In this document: positions 25,214-37,039 of the stretch, piece after piece
Position numbering within the stretch: position 1 is the first letter of the stretch
Layout: each line of letters opens with the position of its first letter
NCBI RefSeq assembly: GCF_037975245.1
Contig: NC_092579.1
Coordinates: forward strand, 3,372,001 to 3,436,000
Source of the DNA: Apostichopus japonicus
Taxonomy: Eukaryota > Echinodermata > Holothuroidea > Aspidochirotida > Stichopodidae
Direction of reading: 5' to 3'
Length of the DNA: 64,000 nt
Notes under the pieces: model-generated
What the model was told of the DNA's origin: nothing
The model's database searches: none
Seen by the model: only the letters and a program-made list of their open reading frames with translations
Made by a program: the position numbers and the translations under genes

Positions 25214-27449
25214 AATTTATTTATGTATTTATCGTATGTTCTCGCAAGTTTTCGATTCATCATTTTGCTGCTAACAGTTGATTTTCAATATGCAATACGA
25301 CTCGTTGCATTATGATTTTAGCATTAAGCCTCCGTCACTTATTAGATATAGGAGCGTTTCAGATTCTGATGCGCATGTTAGAATTTCGGTATTTTACCAT
25401 AATTATGCTTCTTTTTTTCTTCCGCTTAAAACTTCACATTAATGTACAAAACGGTCAAGTCTGTCTTGGACGATTCCATTACGCAACGGGAAGAATATTT
25501 CAAGATTTTAATCTGATTAGTCAGGAACGATGCAGCGTTTGTTTATGTAATTAGTACACTGGTAATTTGTAGAACTCCTATCTTGACCTTGCTCCGCTTA
25601 GCTGACCTCCTACAGTGTGTATATACATATCCTTTTTATCTTACTATTTTTATCTCGGTAGATTTATCTCCTGGGTTATAAATTATCTACCACAGTACAC
25701 TATAAATAACCAAAATAAATAATGACAAAATTGTAGATGATAACAGCTAAGGACGGTAATCAATAGCTTACAGAAATTACAAAATAAAACTCAGAATTTA
25801 CGAACACAATAATATATGATATGCCTTCAAACTAAGACGTGCTCTCTCTCTATATCTATAAATAGAAACGATATTTTCTTTGTTCCTTTATCAGCCTTTG
25901 TTTTTGTTTTGTTTTTGCTTTGTGTTTTTGTTTTTACTTTCATCTTGGCTAATTGATTTAAAATGTATGACTTTTGTGTTTCGTTATTTTGCGATTCCAC
26001 CAAATCTTCCTAATACGGTAACACACAAAATAAGATTGCTAAATTATGCCACTTCTCTTAAATTCTCTATTTTTTACAAAACATTATGGAATTGCAAATG
26101 AATGAATAATTAGTGAGTTTGATTCGCTCGGCAATATTTCATCACCGACACGTATTGCGTCTATGCAATAGAATATTATTGATCAAGCACATTATAATAA
26201 AGCCGAAATCTGAAACTTTTTAAACTTGGCCACTGACTGGGCAAGCTTATGAATTCCATTGTTATGTGATTTAGAATTAAAGAAGATCCTAATTAAAGGG
26301 ATCTTCCGGGAGCAGACAATAAGACACTCATATTCTTCTCTTTTAGTTGAATAGCCCACCTCATTATGTCTTGTTCCGAATATCCCTTTAATTAAAGCGA
26401 TTGGTTTTAAGTGGCAACATTGTGTGCTCACGCAATATACTATCTGATTGATTTTAAGTATAGTTGCGTCCGTTCGGCCAGGCCACTTCAAGCGTTCGGT
26501 TTTAATTACAATATATTATTTGTTTTACTGGACGTTGGATTGACCACACGATCTCTAATCTATTTGTAGTAACTTATTCTAATTATGTCTTAAAAGTTAA
26601 CCGTTCTTGGTAGTAACTATCTGACTATTTGACGAACGTATTAGACTTTGCGATTTGTTGTTTGGTCCAGTCTTCTGATTTTTATCATTTAGAAAAGATA
26701 TATTTAAAGTTTTGGGGAATGTGGTCAACGGTTGTACAATAATCGCACAAATCTTAATAGGATTACTAAACAGCAAAGAAACAACAGTTGAATTTAACAG
26801 TGATACACTCCTGCTGGCTACTTATTACAAGAACAACCCGTTTAACAAGAAAGTCAAGTTTTGTTTTGATTATTGTTCTTTTATGACGGTAAGAACTTTT
26901 AACAACTTTGTCATCACAAAAGTAATTCATGTCGTTTTATCACTTATACGTATACATAAAAACCAGCACTGATAAAACCACACCAACTCTGGTGAATTTT
27001 ACAACTATATGCTCATGTTCTTTACTCAAACGTAACTTGCTTATTGTTCCGTGTATTCCGTGTCACGTATATAACCACCTTGTTAAAATAACTCTATCGT
27101 TATCACCTGGTATATACCAATCGCATCATTTAGTACCATCCGTAATAAACTAGTGCTAAATAACAAAGTTATCTCACAGTACGGTCTGTAATCACCAAAG
27201 CTGGATTGAAAACCCAATAATTTGAAAGTACTATCAGTAATAACCTGTCGTTAATAACCAAGTTATTTGATAGTACCGTTTGTAATAACTCGGCGGATTA
27301 ATGACTTAGGTATAAAATGTTTTTGTTTAAAAACACCCATATATGTGATGAGAGTAGTGTACATGAGGCCTATACAGTCAAATGTTAACGCTGTTTTGAA
27401 ATATAGCATACTGATATCGCGCTATTGAATTTTCGCGCTATTGAATCGC
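25214..27449. other. Intergenic AT-rich stretch, no gene recognised
   Basis: No frame longer than about 100 codons and no recognisable domain. Around 27110-27290 short phrases such as gtaccatccgtaataa and tagtaccgtttgtaataa recur, suggesting a small degraded repeat. Confidence 0.4.
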
Positions 27450-27676
27450 ACTATTGAAGGCCGGTGCCTTCCAATCATAAGGTCCCCGGTTCGAGTCACT
27501 CCAAGATTAATGTATGTCGTCCAGTTACAGAGTTGTTGACAATTGACAATTAATAATCACGGACGTTAAATGTGAATCTAAGAGACTGACTTCGGTCAGC
27601 TTGCGGCTTTGATAAGCCAATGAGGCTTCTTCGCGAGTTCCTGCTTGCAAGGAGGATCTAAAATACATACCATGAC
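27450..27676 (+). mobile_element. tRNA-type SINE, copy 1 (5' end lost)
   Basis: About 220 bp aligns closely with 61145-61383. It contains the RNA polymerase III B-box-like GGTTCGAGTCACTCC (27488-27502) and shares the 3' body ending in ggaggatctaaaatacatac. The A-box region differs from the other copy, so the head is truncated or replaced. Confidence 0.8.
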
Positions 27677-28417
27677 GTCAGTATACAACGTCACAACATA
27701 TATAGTATTGCCTGCTGTATAGAAGTTTGCTTGAGATAAAAACAAATAGATTAATGTGGCAAACATAAGCAGATTCGCTGAACTCCATCTCTTGGTTTAT
27801 TTAAGCATAGGTGTAAATGTTGATGGTGGTATATGTACACACTAGATGCATGCATACCATTGAATATATATGGTAACCGAACTAAAAGTATATGTTTCTC
27901 GGTCTAAAAACTTCGAATTTTCCCAATGCGGCTGTTTTTCCTTCCTTGCATTTGGAGGTGTTCCTAATCTTTAATTTGATCGTAATTGATTAAACTTATA
28001 CACTACAAGGATTTTCTCTATGAATTATCGAATGATTGGGTGATGCAACCAATCCCACCGCTCGGCTACAAATTGCCTTTCAAATTCACTTTACTTTTGC
28101 GTTCTTCATATACGTAGCCTACTACTTGGATTTCTTCTTTGAACCTTCGACCTCCGGGAACACATTTACACATACCGAGCTCAAAGTATAACGACCTTGG
28201 GTGCTGTACATTTCAATTTAATGTTTAAACAGACCGTATAGACTTAACACTGATATTCATCTTCGTTTATCCATGGAAAATTGATTTATGAGGGGGAATT
28301 TATTGCATATCGTTTGTATGGAAAAATCGACCTCCATGCTACATATGCATATGGCACGCGTCACATATTATAACTAATGTTGTCTATGTTTCTTTTTTTC
28401 TCTTCTTGTATACGCAG
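27677..28417. promoter_or_regulatory. Upstream region and 5' UTR intron end of elongase copy 3
   Basis: No coding potential. It ends in a strong pyrimidine tract and AG (28416-28417), the 3' splice site that precedes the 23-nt leader of copy 3. The untranslated first exon is probably here or farther left; I cannot identify it. Confidence 0.5.
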
Positions 28418-28440
28418 ACGATATAACTCATACTTTCAAA

Positions 28441-29298
28441 ATGCTACTATCAGCTATAGAAAGGTTCGCTTCGACCTACGATGAGCCAGCGCTCATGGAC
28501 TGGTTGCTAAGGCACTGGCCGAAGACCGTCTTGATTAGCGCCATCTATATCGTGCTTGTGTTCGCTGGAAAACGGTGGATGGAAAAGAGAGAGAAATACA
28601 ACTTAAAATGGTTGCTCACCCTCTGGTCTGCATCCCTGGCGATATTTAGCATCATCGGTACATGGTTTACATTTGAGAGAACATACAATGATCTACAAGA
28701 GCATGGATTCAAGTACACGGTCTGTGATAATACCTTCCTGCACACGGGACAAGGATTCTGGCTCTACGTGTTTAGTCTTAGCAAGATTGTCGAGCTGGGA
28801 GACACGTTTTTCATCGTCGCTCGTAAACAGAAATTGATCTTTCTTCACTGGTTTCATCACGTTGCTACGTTAGTGTATACTTGGTACGCGACTGGAAACC
28901 TTGTAGCAGCCGGCAGATACTTCTCCTCCGTAAACTTTGCAGTCCATTCGTTGATGTATTCGTATTTCGCTATCCGTGCTTCCGGTCTTATCCGCCTGCC
29001 CCGTCAAGTTAACATCACGATTACATCACTACAGCTGATACAGATGTTCTTTGGTATTTACGTCAACGTGTACGCCTACATTGAAATCTCCAATGGACGG
29101 CAATGTGACAACACCTGGCCTAGTCTTTATGCCTCCTTTGCAATGTATGCCAGTTATGTTCTGCTCTTCGCCAACTTTTTCTATCAAACCTACTTAGTCA
29201 AATCGAAACTGGGGCCTGGTAAGCCCCATACAAATGGCGTAGTGAAAAATGGAGCCGTTGCACAGAATGGCTATAGGAGTGGTAAGAAGGAAATTTAG
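28441..29298 (+). CDS. ELOVL6: ELOVL6-like elongase, copy 3 (diverged paralogue)
   Basis: 285 residues in a single coding exon and clearly diverged from copies 1 and 2 over the whole length. Signatures KIVELGDT, HWFHH (Tyr to Phe within the histidine box), HSLMYSYF and TSLQLIQ are present. The C-terminus ends KKEI, a KKxx ER-retrieval signal. The leader TTTCAAAATG and the splice acceptor 23 nt upstream match copies 1 and 2, so all three descend by DNA duplication from one gene with an intronless coding region. Two AATAAA signals follow at 29438 and 29452. Confidence 0.94.
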   Translation: MLLSAIERFASTYDEPALMDWLLRHWPKTVLISAIYIVLVFAGKRWMEKREKYNLKWLLTLWSASLAIFSIIGTWFTFERTYNDLQEHGFKYTVCDNTFLHTGQGFWLYVFSLSKIVELGDTFFIVARKQKLIFLHWFHHVATLVYTWYATGNLVAAGRYFSSVNFAVHSLMYSYFAIRASGLIRLPRQVNITITSLQLIQMFFGIYVNVYAYIEISNGRQCDNTWPSLYASFAMYASYVLLFANFFYQTYLVKSKLGPGKPHTNGVVKNGAVAQNGYRSGKKEI

Positions 29299-29437
29299 AT
29301 CCTTCCTGACTAAATTTTGTATTTCGAATGGGAGACCTCAAATCTTTATCAGTTAAAAGGGTATTGCGTTTCTTTCCATACAGTTCTCTTTGCATTGTTA
29401 TTCCTTCACCTTCCAATGCTCCCGAAGCTTCTGTTTG

Positions 29438-29457
29438 AATAAAACAGCATGAATAAA
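29438..29457 (+). terminator. Polyadenylation signals of elongase copy 3
   Basis: Two AATAAA hexamers (29438-29443 and 29452-29457) about 140-155 nt after the stop codon, the usual place for 3' end formation. Confidence 0.6.
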
Positions 29458-30748
29458 AACTATTTGATAAAAATCAACAGTAGAATTTTATGGTATGATA
29501 ATGGTGTAAATATAATGCTAATGTATAAAAAGCGATGTTCAGAAAATGTATCATTCAATTATTTAAAATTTAACATTTTTCATGGCGTGTGCAAATATAG
29601 ATATATAGATTCAGTTGATACGGGAACCATTCTGTGGTTTGAAAAACTACAATTTTTTTTTTTTTGTTCAGGTTAAAGTCAATATGTGATACAGATCAAA
29701 ACAAATCTGAAAATAGGCTAGGCCTATATATAACATGTATACGTCTATAGTATGACATAATAGGATACACCAATGGACGTATCTGGAGTGCTATATAGCA
29801 ACTAAGAACAATTACTATTACGGTGTAAGTGCAGAAAAGTGGGCTCATGTAATCAACGAAAATGCTTTAAAATGAAGCAATACAACCTGAAATATGCTAG
29901 ATGAATCTAAAACGGTCACCCATGGAGCAACCTTCTAGTTTAATACGTCTTCGATAAGGTCACATACTGCTGTAGTTGCAGACAAATTTGCTTTGATGGT
30001 TCGATTGCGTCAGCTGTTTGAGAAGAAGATACAACATTCTTCAGTGGACAAAACCTTGATTTAAGTACTTTTAATGCTTTGGTCAATAACCATTTTAAAC
30101 TATCAGGCCAATAACTCTGACTTTGAGAGTAGACATTTGTAGTTTATGGTTGGCCATTGTAACCAAATCTATCGTAAATATACTCAATTTAAAATTAAAT
30201 TTGATCTAACTAAGAACTTCCACCTCCAGAGAAATTTGAATTCACCAAACAATGGTCATAATGAGCAAGTAATTATTAGCTTTTGTTTCTGCCGTTTCCT
30301 AAGATTTCTTTGTCAAGATAGTCTTCAATAAATTGTATATTTTAATGTCAAATGCAACTTTTGATTTTTTTGGAAAATTGTCGGATTTTGCTTCATGATG
30401 TGAAATGACCCTTTATTAGTCAAGCTATTGAGTTATACTGTTATGGGGATTTAATAAACCTCCCCACGTCCACACCCACCCTCTATCCCACCCCGCAAAA
30501 ACTCAAATAAACTGTTCAGTGTAATTCCTTTATGTTGCTCTATCACACTATGTTTGTAGCATGCCCCCTTTAAACATTATCTGAATAAACCATACATCTT
30601 CAGCGAAGTAGTCCTTTGAAATTTTAAATTCGACATAACCTTTCTAAACAGAATAGGAAGAAAATTTACAGTGTATATGCACATCATCTCGTATAGGCCT
30701 ATAACAAGGAATTGGTCTCTTTCCTGTGATGATGTTTTCCATACATTC
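29458..30748. other. Intergenic stretch, nothing recognised
   Basis: AT-rich, with only short meaningless frames. No RNA gene or element ends seen. Confidence 0.4.
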
Positions 30749-30795
30749 CATCGCGAGTTCCTGGAGGAGGATCTAAAATACATGCATACATACAT
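30749..30795 (+). mobile_element. SINE 3' fragment
   Basis: The phrase cgcgagttcctg followed by gaggaggatctaaaatacat and a cata tail matches the 3' ends of the SINE copies at 27450 and 61145. The rest of the element is absent. Confidence 0.65.
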
Positions 30796-30810
30796 TAATT
30801 ATGTCAATTT

Positions 30811-31086
30811 CAGGCGCGCAGCAAAGGGGGCGAAGGGGCAACCGCACTACTCCCCCCCCCCCCCCGAGCATATTTTTTGTATTTTTTATGATGTCGCTAG
30901 TAATTTCAAAATAGAAAATGCTTAGATGCAACTTACAAGGCCTGGGAAGTACAATTTCTAGCGATCTGGGAGGCATTTTCGGCCAATTTTCTTGTACGCT
31001 TCGCGCCAATACATGGTGGCGCTACGCTTAGATACTTTGCCTACAAGCTTCGCCCCTCCCTTGGAAAATTTCTCGCTATGTGCCTT
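30811..31086 (-). mobile_element. hAT-like MITE, family shared with 32414
   Basis: It starts CAGGCGCGCAGC and ends with a degraded inverted copy (ccttggaaaatttctcgcta). Flanks GTCAATTT (30803-30810) and GTCAAATT (31087-31094) match at 7 of 8. Its interior (ggcattttcggccaattttc, tggcgctacgcttagata) is the reverse complement of the interior of 32414-32734. Confidence 0.7.
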
Positions 31087-31094
31087 GTCAAATT

Positions 31095-32405
31095 GATTTG
31101 AGATTTTGATTCTCTTTTTCAACAAGCTAAATAGTATGATATTTACACAGCATTTTATATGTCGCCAATACAAAGTGCCTCCAAATATGCTAGAAATTCG
31201 GATAATGGTTACACATGCTCGAATTTCGACAAATATTTCATTGCCGTTCTACGATAGTTCTCCTCACTGAGACATTTGTTCGTCTTTCTTAACAATCCTC
31301 AATGGGTAGGAAAAATGTTTGAGAACCAGAAATTTCAGGAAATTCCTTTTTGCAAAATGCTAGCAACTTTTAACAGGCCGATGTTGATGACCTTTGGGAA
31401 TTGGTTTATCACGTCAGTTTGAAAAAAAGAAGTAAACAACGACTTTGCCCCTTGAGATTATATTTTGGGGAAAAAATCACCAAATGATTGTGCTTGTCAC
31501 GTCTGCTGCAATGAAATAAACTCCGCACGTTCTATCGTGTTTTTATGAAATATTATATTAAATGTGGTTCCATTCTGTTGATCTATCTCTATTTGTTTGT
31601 CGGTTACTTATTAGTTTTGATCACAAAGCGGAATCATTTCGAAATATAAAGGTATAAAAAAAGGTATAAAGGTCACAGCGGCCTGCTTAGATAGCGGAAG
31701 AAATCATTGTTACTACGTAGATTGTTTCTGACGCAATCTCAATCAAGTGTGACCCGCGGATACCCTTGTCAAACAATAAGGTCGGTTGATGGTTATTCGC
31801 TAACTCAAAAGTAAACTCGTAGCAAATAATCTCGTGTATATATACCTTCAGTATTAGGGTACTGACTTTGTATTTAATGCCGGGTTAAATATGAGAGAAT
31901 TAAGGCCATCTGGTAGTTATTTTATACCCTTGCAGATAATATTCTGTGGAAAAAAAAAACAAAAAATGTGTAATGTCACTTCATGTGTTTATTGAGTAGG
32001 AAATGAACTGCAGCCTTTCTTTAACTGAGGTCAAATATATATCCCGAAAACAATGCTACTCGTGATGGCAACAAATTGGCCACTCATGTTGAAACATTTC
32101 CCCCTCCCCCCTTAAATCACTTCCCCAACTCATCGGGACAATCTGTTATGTTATTTAACATCCCCCAATATCTTGGAATAATTTGGAGAACTGCCGAAAC
32201 TGCCGGGAAAGCATATTACAAAGTTTTAGCAATTTTTGTTTTAGCATTCTAGCAGTATGTGGGTTCGGGCAATACTTATGACTTTTGAACGAGCTTTTCA
32301 CAATTTTGGGGGGTTTTTGGGGCTGGATTAATCCGTTGTTTGTGGATAAACATGTGATGACAAAAATTAACATGGTTTAAGGAAAAGAGGTCCAAAGATC
32401 CTGGA
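31095..32405. other. Intergenic stretch, nothing recognised
   Basis: No convincing frames or RNA genes. AT-rich, with short homopolymer runs. Confidence 0.4.
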
Positions 32406-32413
32406 GATATTAC

Positions 32414-32734
32414 TAGGCGCGTAGCCAGGAATTTTCCAAGGGAGGGGCCGGTCGGAACCTGTAGGCAAATTATCAGAGCTGTATAGATTCTGCATTGAAA
32501 CTATCTAAGCGTAGAGCCACCATATCTTGGCGCTACGCGTACAAGAAAATTTTGGCTGAAAATGCCTCCCAGATCACTGGAAATGGCACTTCCCAGGCTT
32601 TGTAAGTTGCATCTAAGCATGGAGGTAAAACAGATCTAAGCTTGAAATTACTAGCGATATCATAAACACATACAAAAAAAATATGCTCAAGGAGGGGCGG
32701 TCGCCCCCCCCCCCTCCCCTTGGCTACGCGCCTG
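32414..32734 (+). mobile_element. hAT-like MITE with perfect 8-bp TSD
   Basis: 321 bp bounded by TAGGCGCGTAGCC and, on the other strand, CAGGCGCGTAGCC. Identical 8-bp duplications GATATTAC lie at 32406-32413 and 32735-32742. The interior is shared with 30811-31086 and partly with 7240-7320. No coding capacity. Confidence 0.85.
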
Positions 32735-32742
32735 GATATTAC

Positions 32743-35700
32743 GTGGTTACATAAATACCAGTGAAACCCGAAAATGTAGCATTTCAGTGATAGAATATCG
32801 ATAATTTTTGTCTTGCTGGTCACTGCTACCTCCCAGTTTTGCTAATGGTAATGAGATATTCACGAAATCGATTCCACAGCAGTCGTTCTGCATTAAAATT
32901 CAGCGAAAAATCTTTGAATAATCAAAGCGGTATCAGAAATAAACTTATTTTTTATTGTTGAAAGGTTAGAAGCGAGGTATTGTTATTATTCTCATGCAAG
33001 CAGGTCTTTTAGTTATAACAGCAAGTGGCAGGTACCATATCAAAATAATAGCACTATTATACATCCGCAACTGAAAAAGTGATACAATCGTTGAGAAATA
33101 GTCCGTTTTTTTTTTTTTTTTGGGCTCAACGGAATCCAACGCCAAAACAAAATGATTGAAAGTTTCTTGATTCATTATTAAGGTCAAAAAGATGTTTTTC
33201 CCTCCGAAATACGGCCGATGAAATTATTATTCGTGTGATGGGTAGGCCATGTCAGTAGAAAACTCCTATCTATCCAATAACGGCAGATAAAAGTGGCGAC
33301 TTTAGTGTGTAAGTCCATGGAGTAATTACTGGCGCCGTACGACACTTACATGGAGCGCTGTTGTATATCCCACAGGATCGTTCATATATAAAATTATTGC
33401 GATAAACAGTGGCTGCTTGATAAATCCTAGCCATACGCCCCCCCCCCCCTTCCTCACTCACCGTTAAGACCCTCATCACATAAGCACCTTCTTACCCCCC
33501 CCCCCCCTCCCCACCACTTAAGTTACGTGAATAACGCTAACGAAAATGGTGGCAGTAACAAACACCGATCTGTTTTCCACATTCAAGAAATTTTGTTTTT
33601 CTGAAAATGGACATAATCAGCAGGAGAGCGAGCGATAAGATCTTCACTGAGAAAGGAAAAGGTTACAAAATTAATAAAAATTCGGCCTGTTTATAACCAG
33701 CAACTACTTGACAAACAAGGAAGATGTCCTCCTCATAAGAATTAAAGGATGACAGAACCCGACAGAATTTTAGTCTGGATATGTCAAAAATTCAACAACA
33801 AAGAAACAAAAACAAATCGAGAGTTATGTTTCTATTGATAATCTGGCTTTTGTGATATTATATTTTATCTAATATTTTAAGATATCTAAGATAATCATTT
33901 TTTTTTTTTGTACAAATGTTCTAACTCTCGGAGCTAAAGTAGTGATGACGCAGGCTCTTCAGTGCAAGACTTAATGTTAAGTTTCATCCGATGTGACATT
34001 AAATATTATTTGTGACTGACAAACTTACAATGAATTGTAACCATGTTACTTGAGGCCATAAAAATGTCTTGTACCCCCCCCCCCAAACCCTCGGGAATAG
34101 TTTGTGTTACATCTAAGGAACTGACTCATCTGACCGGTCTGTAAAATAGAGTAAGTTGTGCAGTCACTTTAATATTATGGGACAGTCACACTTTAATATT
34201 ATAGGACGGTCTTTGTGGCTAAAGTCATCATCTAAACAAAGAAAATCAGAAACTGACATTGAATAAAAAATTTCAAATATAATTTATTTCTAACCTGATT
34301 ATGATTTTACAATTAGTTTACATGTCACATCAATATAATAAGTAAAAAATGATCACACAAACAGTGAATTCAAGGTGTTACATAATCACTGCAAAATAGT
34401 TGTTATTTCTCGAGGGAAAATAAAAAAGAGTTGATTAAATATTAGAACAGCTTGGTTAATTTTAACATTCATTTATGAACAGTGCTAGGTATCACAGCAA
34501 ATAGTACCAAAGGAAACAGAATGATGGATAAAGTCATGGCAGCTGGAAGAATTAAAATTACAACAGTTGACATTAAGACATAGCAAAGGTAAAAAAAATT
34601 TAGGAACAGAAAGTAATAGCTACAAAAATTTGAACAAAGCTTAAAATTTTCATTACAAAATTACTCATACCACTTAGTAATTGTAGTAATTATTTGTTAT
34701 TGTTTGAAGTTGAACACAAGAGAATTTAAATGATCAATTTGTTCCTTAATTATCCACATTTCTCAGGAAAATAAATCTGTAAGAATGCTTTCGAATTAGA
34801 AAGACGTCAAGGAGCATACTCTTCCCCCCCCCCCCAATGTCCTCCCCAAAATGATACTTTAAAAAGGAAAGGAAGTGTTCCAAAGTAGGCATCAGGGATC
34901 TCCTCAGCTTTAAGGATCAAACATTGAAAATATATACAATAAAAACGTCAAGCAGAAATGTATCCTCTTTGACACTATGACAGACATTTTGTAAAGTACA
35001 TGAAAAGTTAAAGAGCATTTTTTTCAAGGCATTTACAGTACACTGTTCATATTTGTTTACGAAGTATAAAAGATTGGTTTGTTTCCAAATTGTCTCACTT
35101 GAGAAGAGCACTGATGATACCAATGTTGTGTGTTATATAACATGTTACACAAACAACACAGAAACAAATTCCATGGCATTGGAAGTTAGAAATCAAGTAC
35201 TTCACATTTCTATACATCACAGGGATGTAGTGATAAGGGGGGGGGGTGTTTTCTCTTGCAACCAAAAGCAATGCACCCCACCCCCCCTACTCTTCCATAG
35301 TCATGTCAGAAATACCATCCTATGCATCTGTGTCAGTATAGCCCCCAATATCCTGGGAATATCAAAACATGGTTACCCAGTGTCAAATGTTAACAATTCA
35401 TATACTGATCAACCTTAGATAAAGTATTTCCTCATTAAGATGGTGGAAGGTCTTAGTTTACCCTCCTGATGTCTGGATATAATACTGAAAGATAATATAG
35501 TTTAGTAAAGTACTTTTTGAAGAAAGTCATTCATTTCAACAACAAAAATCAACTTTATAATATGGCAAATAGAACAGAGATGACAAATTTAAAAAAATTA
35601 TTTTACATGATTTTAAAACGAAAAGAATTTGAAAGAACTCCCAAAGTCTACCTATCAATGCTAGAAGCGCTGATTATTTAGAAAAATTAAAAAAATTACT

Positions 35701-36987
35701 TCTTCAAAGGAAGACTGCAAAATGCCTTTCATCATAGTATTAACATAAGCACCCACACCTATTAATGTTAATTATTAATTAGATTATATGAATAATATTA
35801 ATTAATCATGTGCTACTAATATAGCACGGAACTAAATGCACCTTTTAATACCACACACTGCTGAAATCGGTACGCAACCTTCCTCCTATCATCACCGAAG
35901 AGAAGATAACATTCCAAATGTATCACTTTTCAAGAAGAAGACTTAAACAAAGATTATAACAGTACATAATTAACGATTTTTATAGATATTTGCCATGAAA
36001 ACATCATGGAAGAAGCAGTGTGTTTTATTTCTTCAAGAAATGAAGTTTATCTGGGCTAAAAATTCCATCTAACAACAATGATTATATTGATATCTGACAA
36101 AAATAGTTTTATTTCTTAATGCCTGATGATTTGTGAAAGACTGTTTATGTACAAGTTTATGATTTTTAATTTAGAATATTAAAATTCTCTGAGCCAACAA
36201 TTTTGAGGTACCTGAACAATGGTAGACATTTCAGTTGAAAAAAAAATAGATATAAACATTTTATAGTGGGTATTCAAAGTATGTGAAGAGTATAACTGTG
36301 AAAATATTTTATAAGAAGTTATCAGGAAATATACACAATCTTCATTTTTACCAAAATGTTCATAATTCTGTTATATATCATATAATTTGCATCTGTTTAT
36401 TTTGCAAACATGCACAAGCAATTAGTGCCAGAATCCCCCCTCCCAAATAACCCCTACACTTCACAACCAGAATCCCCCCCCCCCAAGAAAAAAAAAACTC
36501 CTACACCTCACAACCACCCCCACTACATAATATTACAGGATGTACCACACAGCCTCGAATGATTATTTCCAAAACACATTAACAGTTTGCACTGCAATAC
36601 CGCACTGCAATACTTGGCAAGGTTTCCTTGGTTTCTTTGAAATAGCACATAGATTGACCCTGTATGAAAGATATTACTGATAAAAAAAGGGATTCAGAGA
36701 GAAAGAATAAAAATCACTGGCTATTATCATTCAGAAAAATATTAAAATTTACCTCAAAATATTCTCTGCAAGGATTTCACTATTTAGGTACATAATAATA
36801 ATAAAGTTCGTTCACACAGTACCACCAATTTAAGTGTCCTTAAACTGTATCAAACAAGATCGAATATAAAAAAACTGTAAAAACTCTTAAAATTCTCACT
36901 GCTGAAACTTTGGATAGAAAATTAAAACCATGCATGGAAGGCCACCTGCTCATGGGAGATCAAATGCCTGAGATGGAGCGCCAATGA
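32743..36987. other. Gene-poor stretch; right part may be 3' UTR of the minus-strand gene
   Basis: No coding exon recognised. Poly-C/G runs lie at 33428-33440, 33487-33498, 34074-34084, 34825-34836, 35238-35247 and 36472-36484. From about 34200 the sequence is AT-rich and largely free of recognisable transposons. Several minus-strand AATAAA hexamers (TTTATT as read on +, for example near 34283, 36021 and 36397) would allow a long 3' UTR for the gene ending at 37018, but its true end cannot be set. Confidence 0.4.
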
Positions 36988-37039
36988 TTAATTAGGCCTG
37001 AAGCTGTTCATCGTTAATTAGGCCTGAAGCTGTTCATCG
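36988..37039 (-). repeat. Perfect 26-bp tandem duplication spanning a stop codon
   Basis: Two exact 26-bp copies (36988-37013 and 37014-37039). The gene-proximal copy holds the last codons and TAA (37018-37020) of the minus-strand gene; the distal copy lies in its 3' UTR. The reading frame is unaffected because the stop comes first. Confidence 0.9.
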
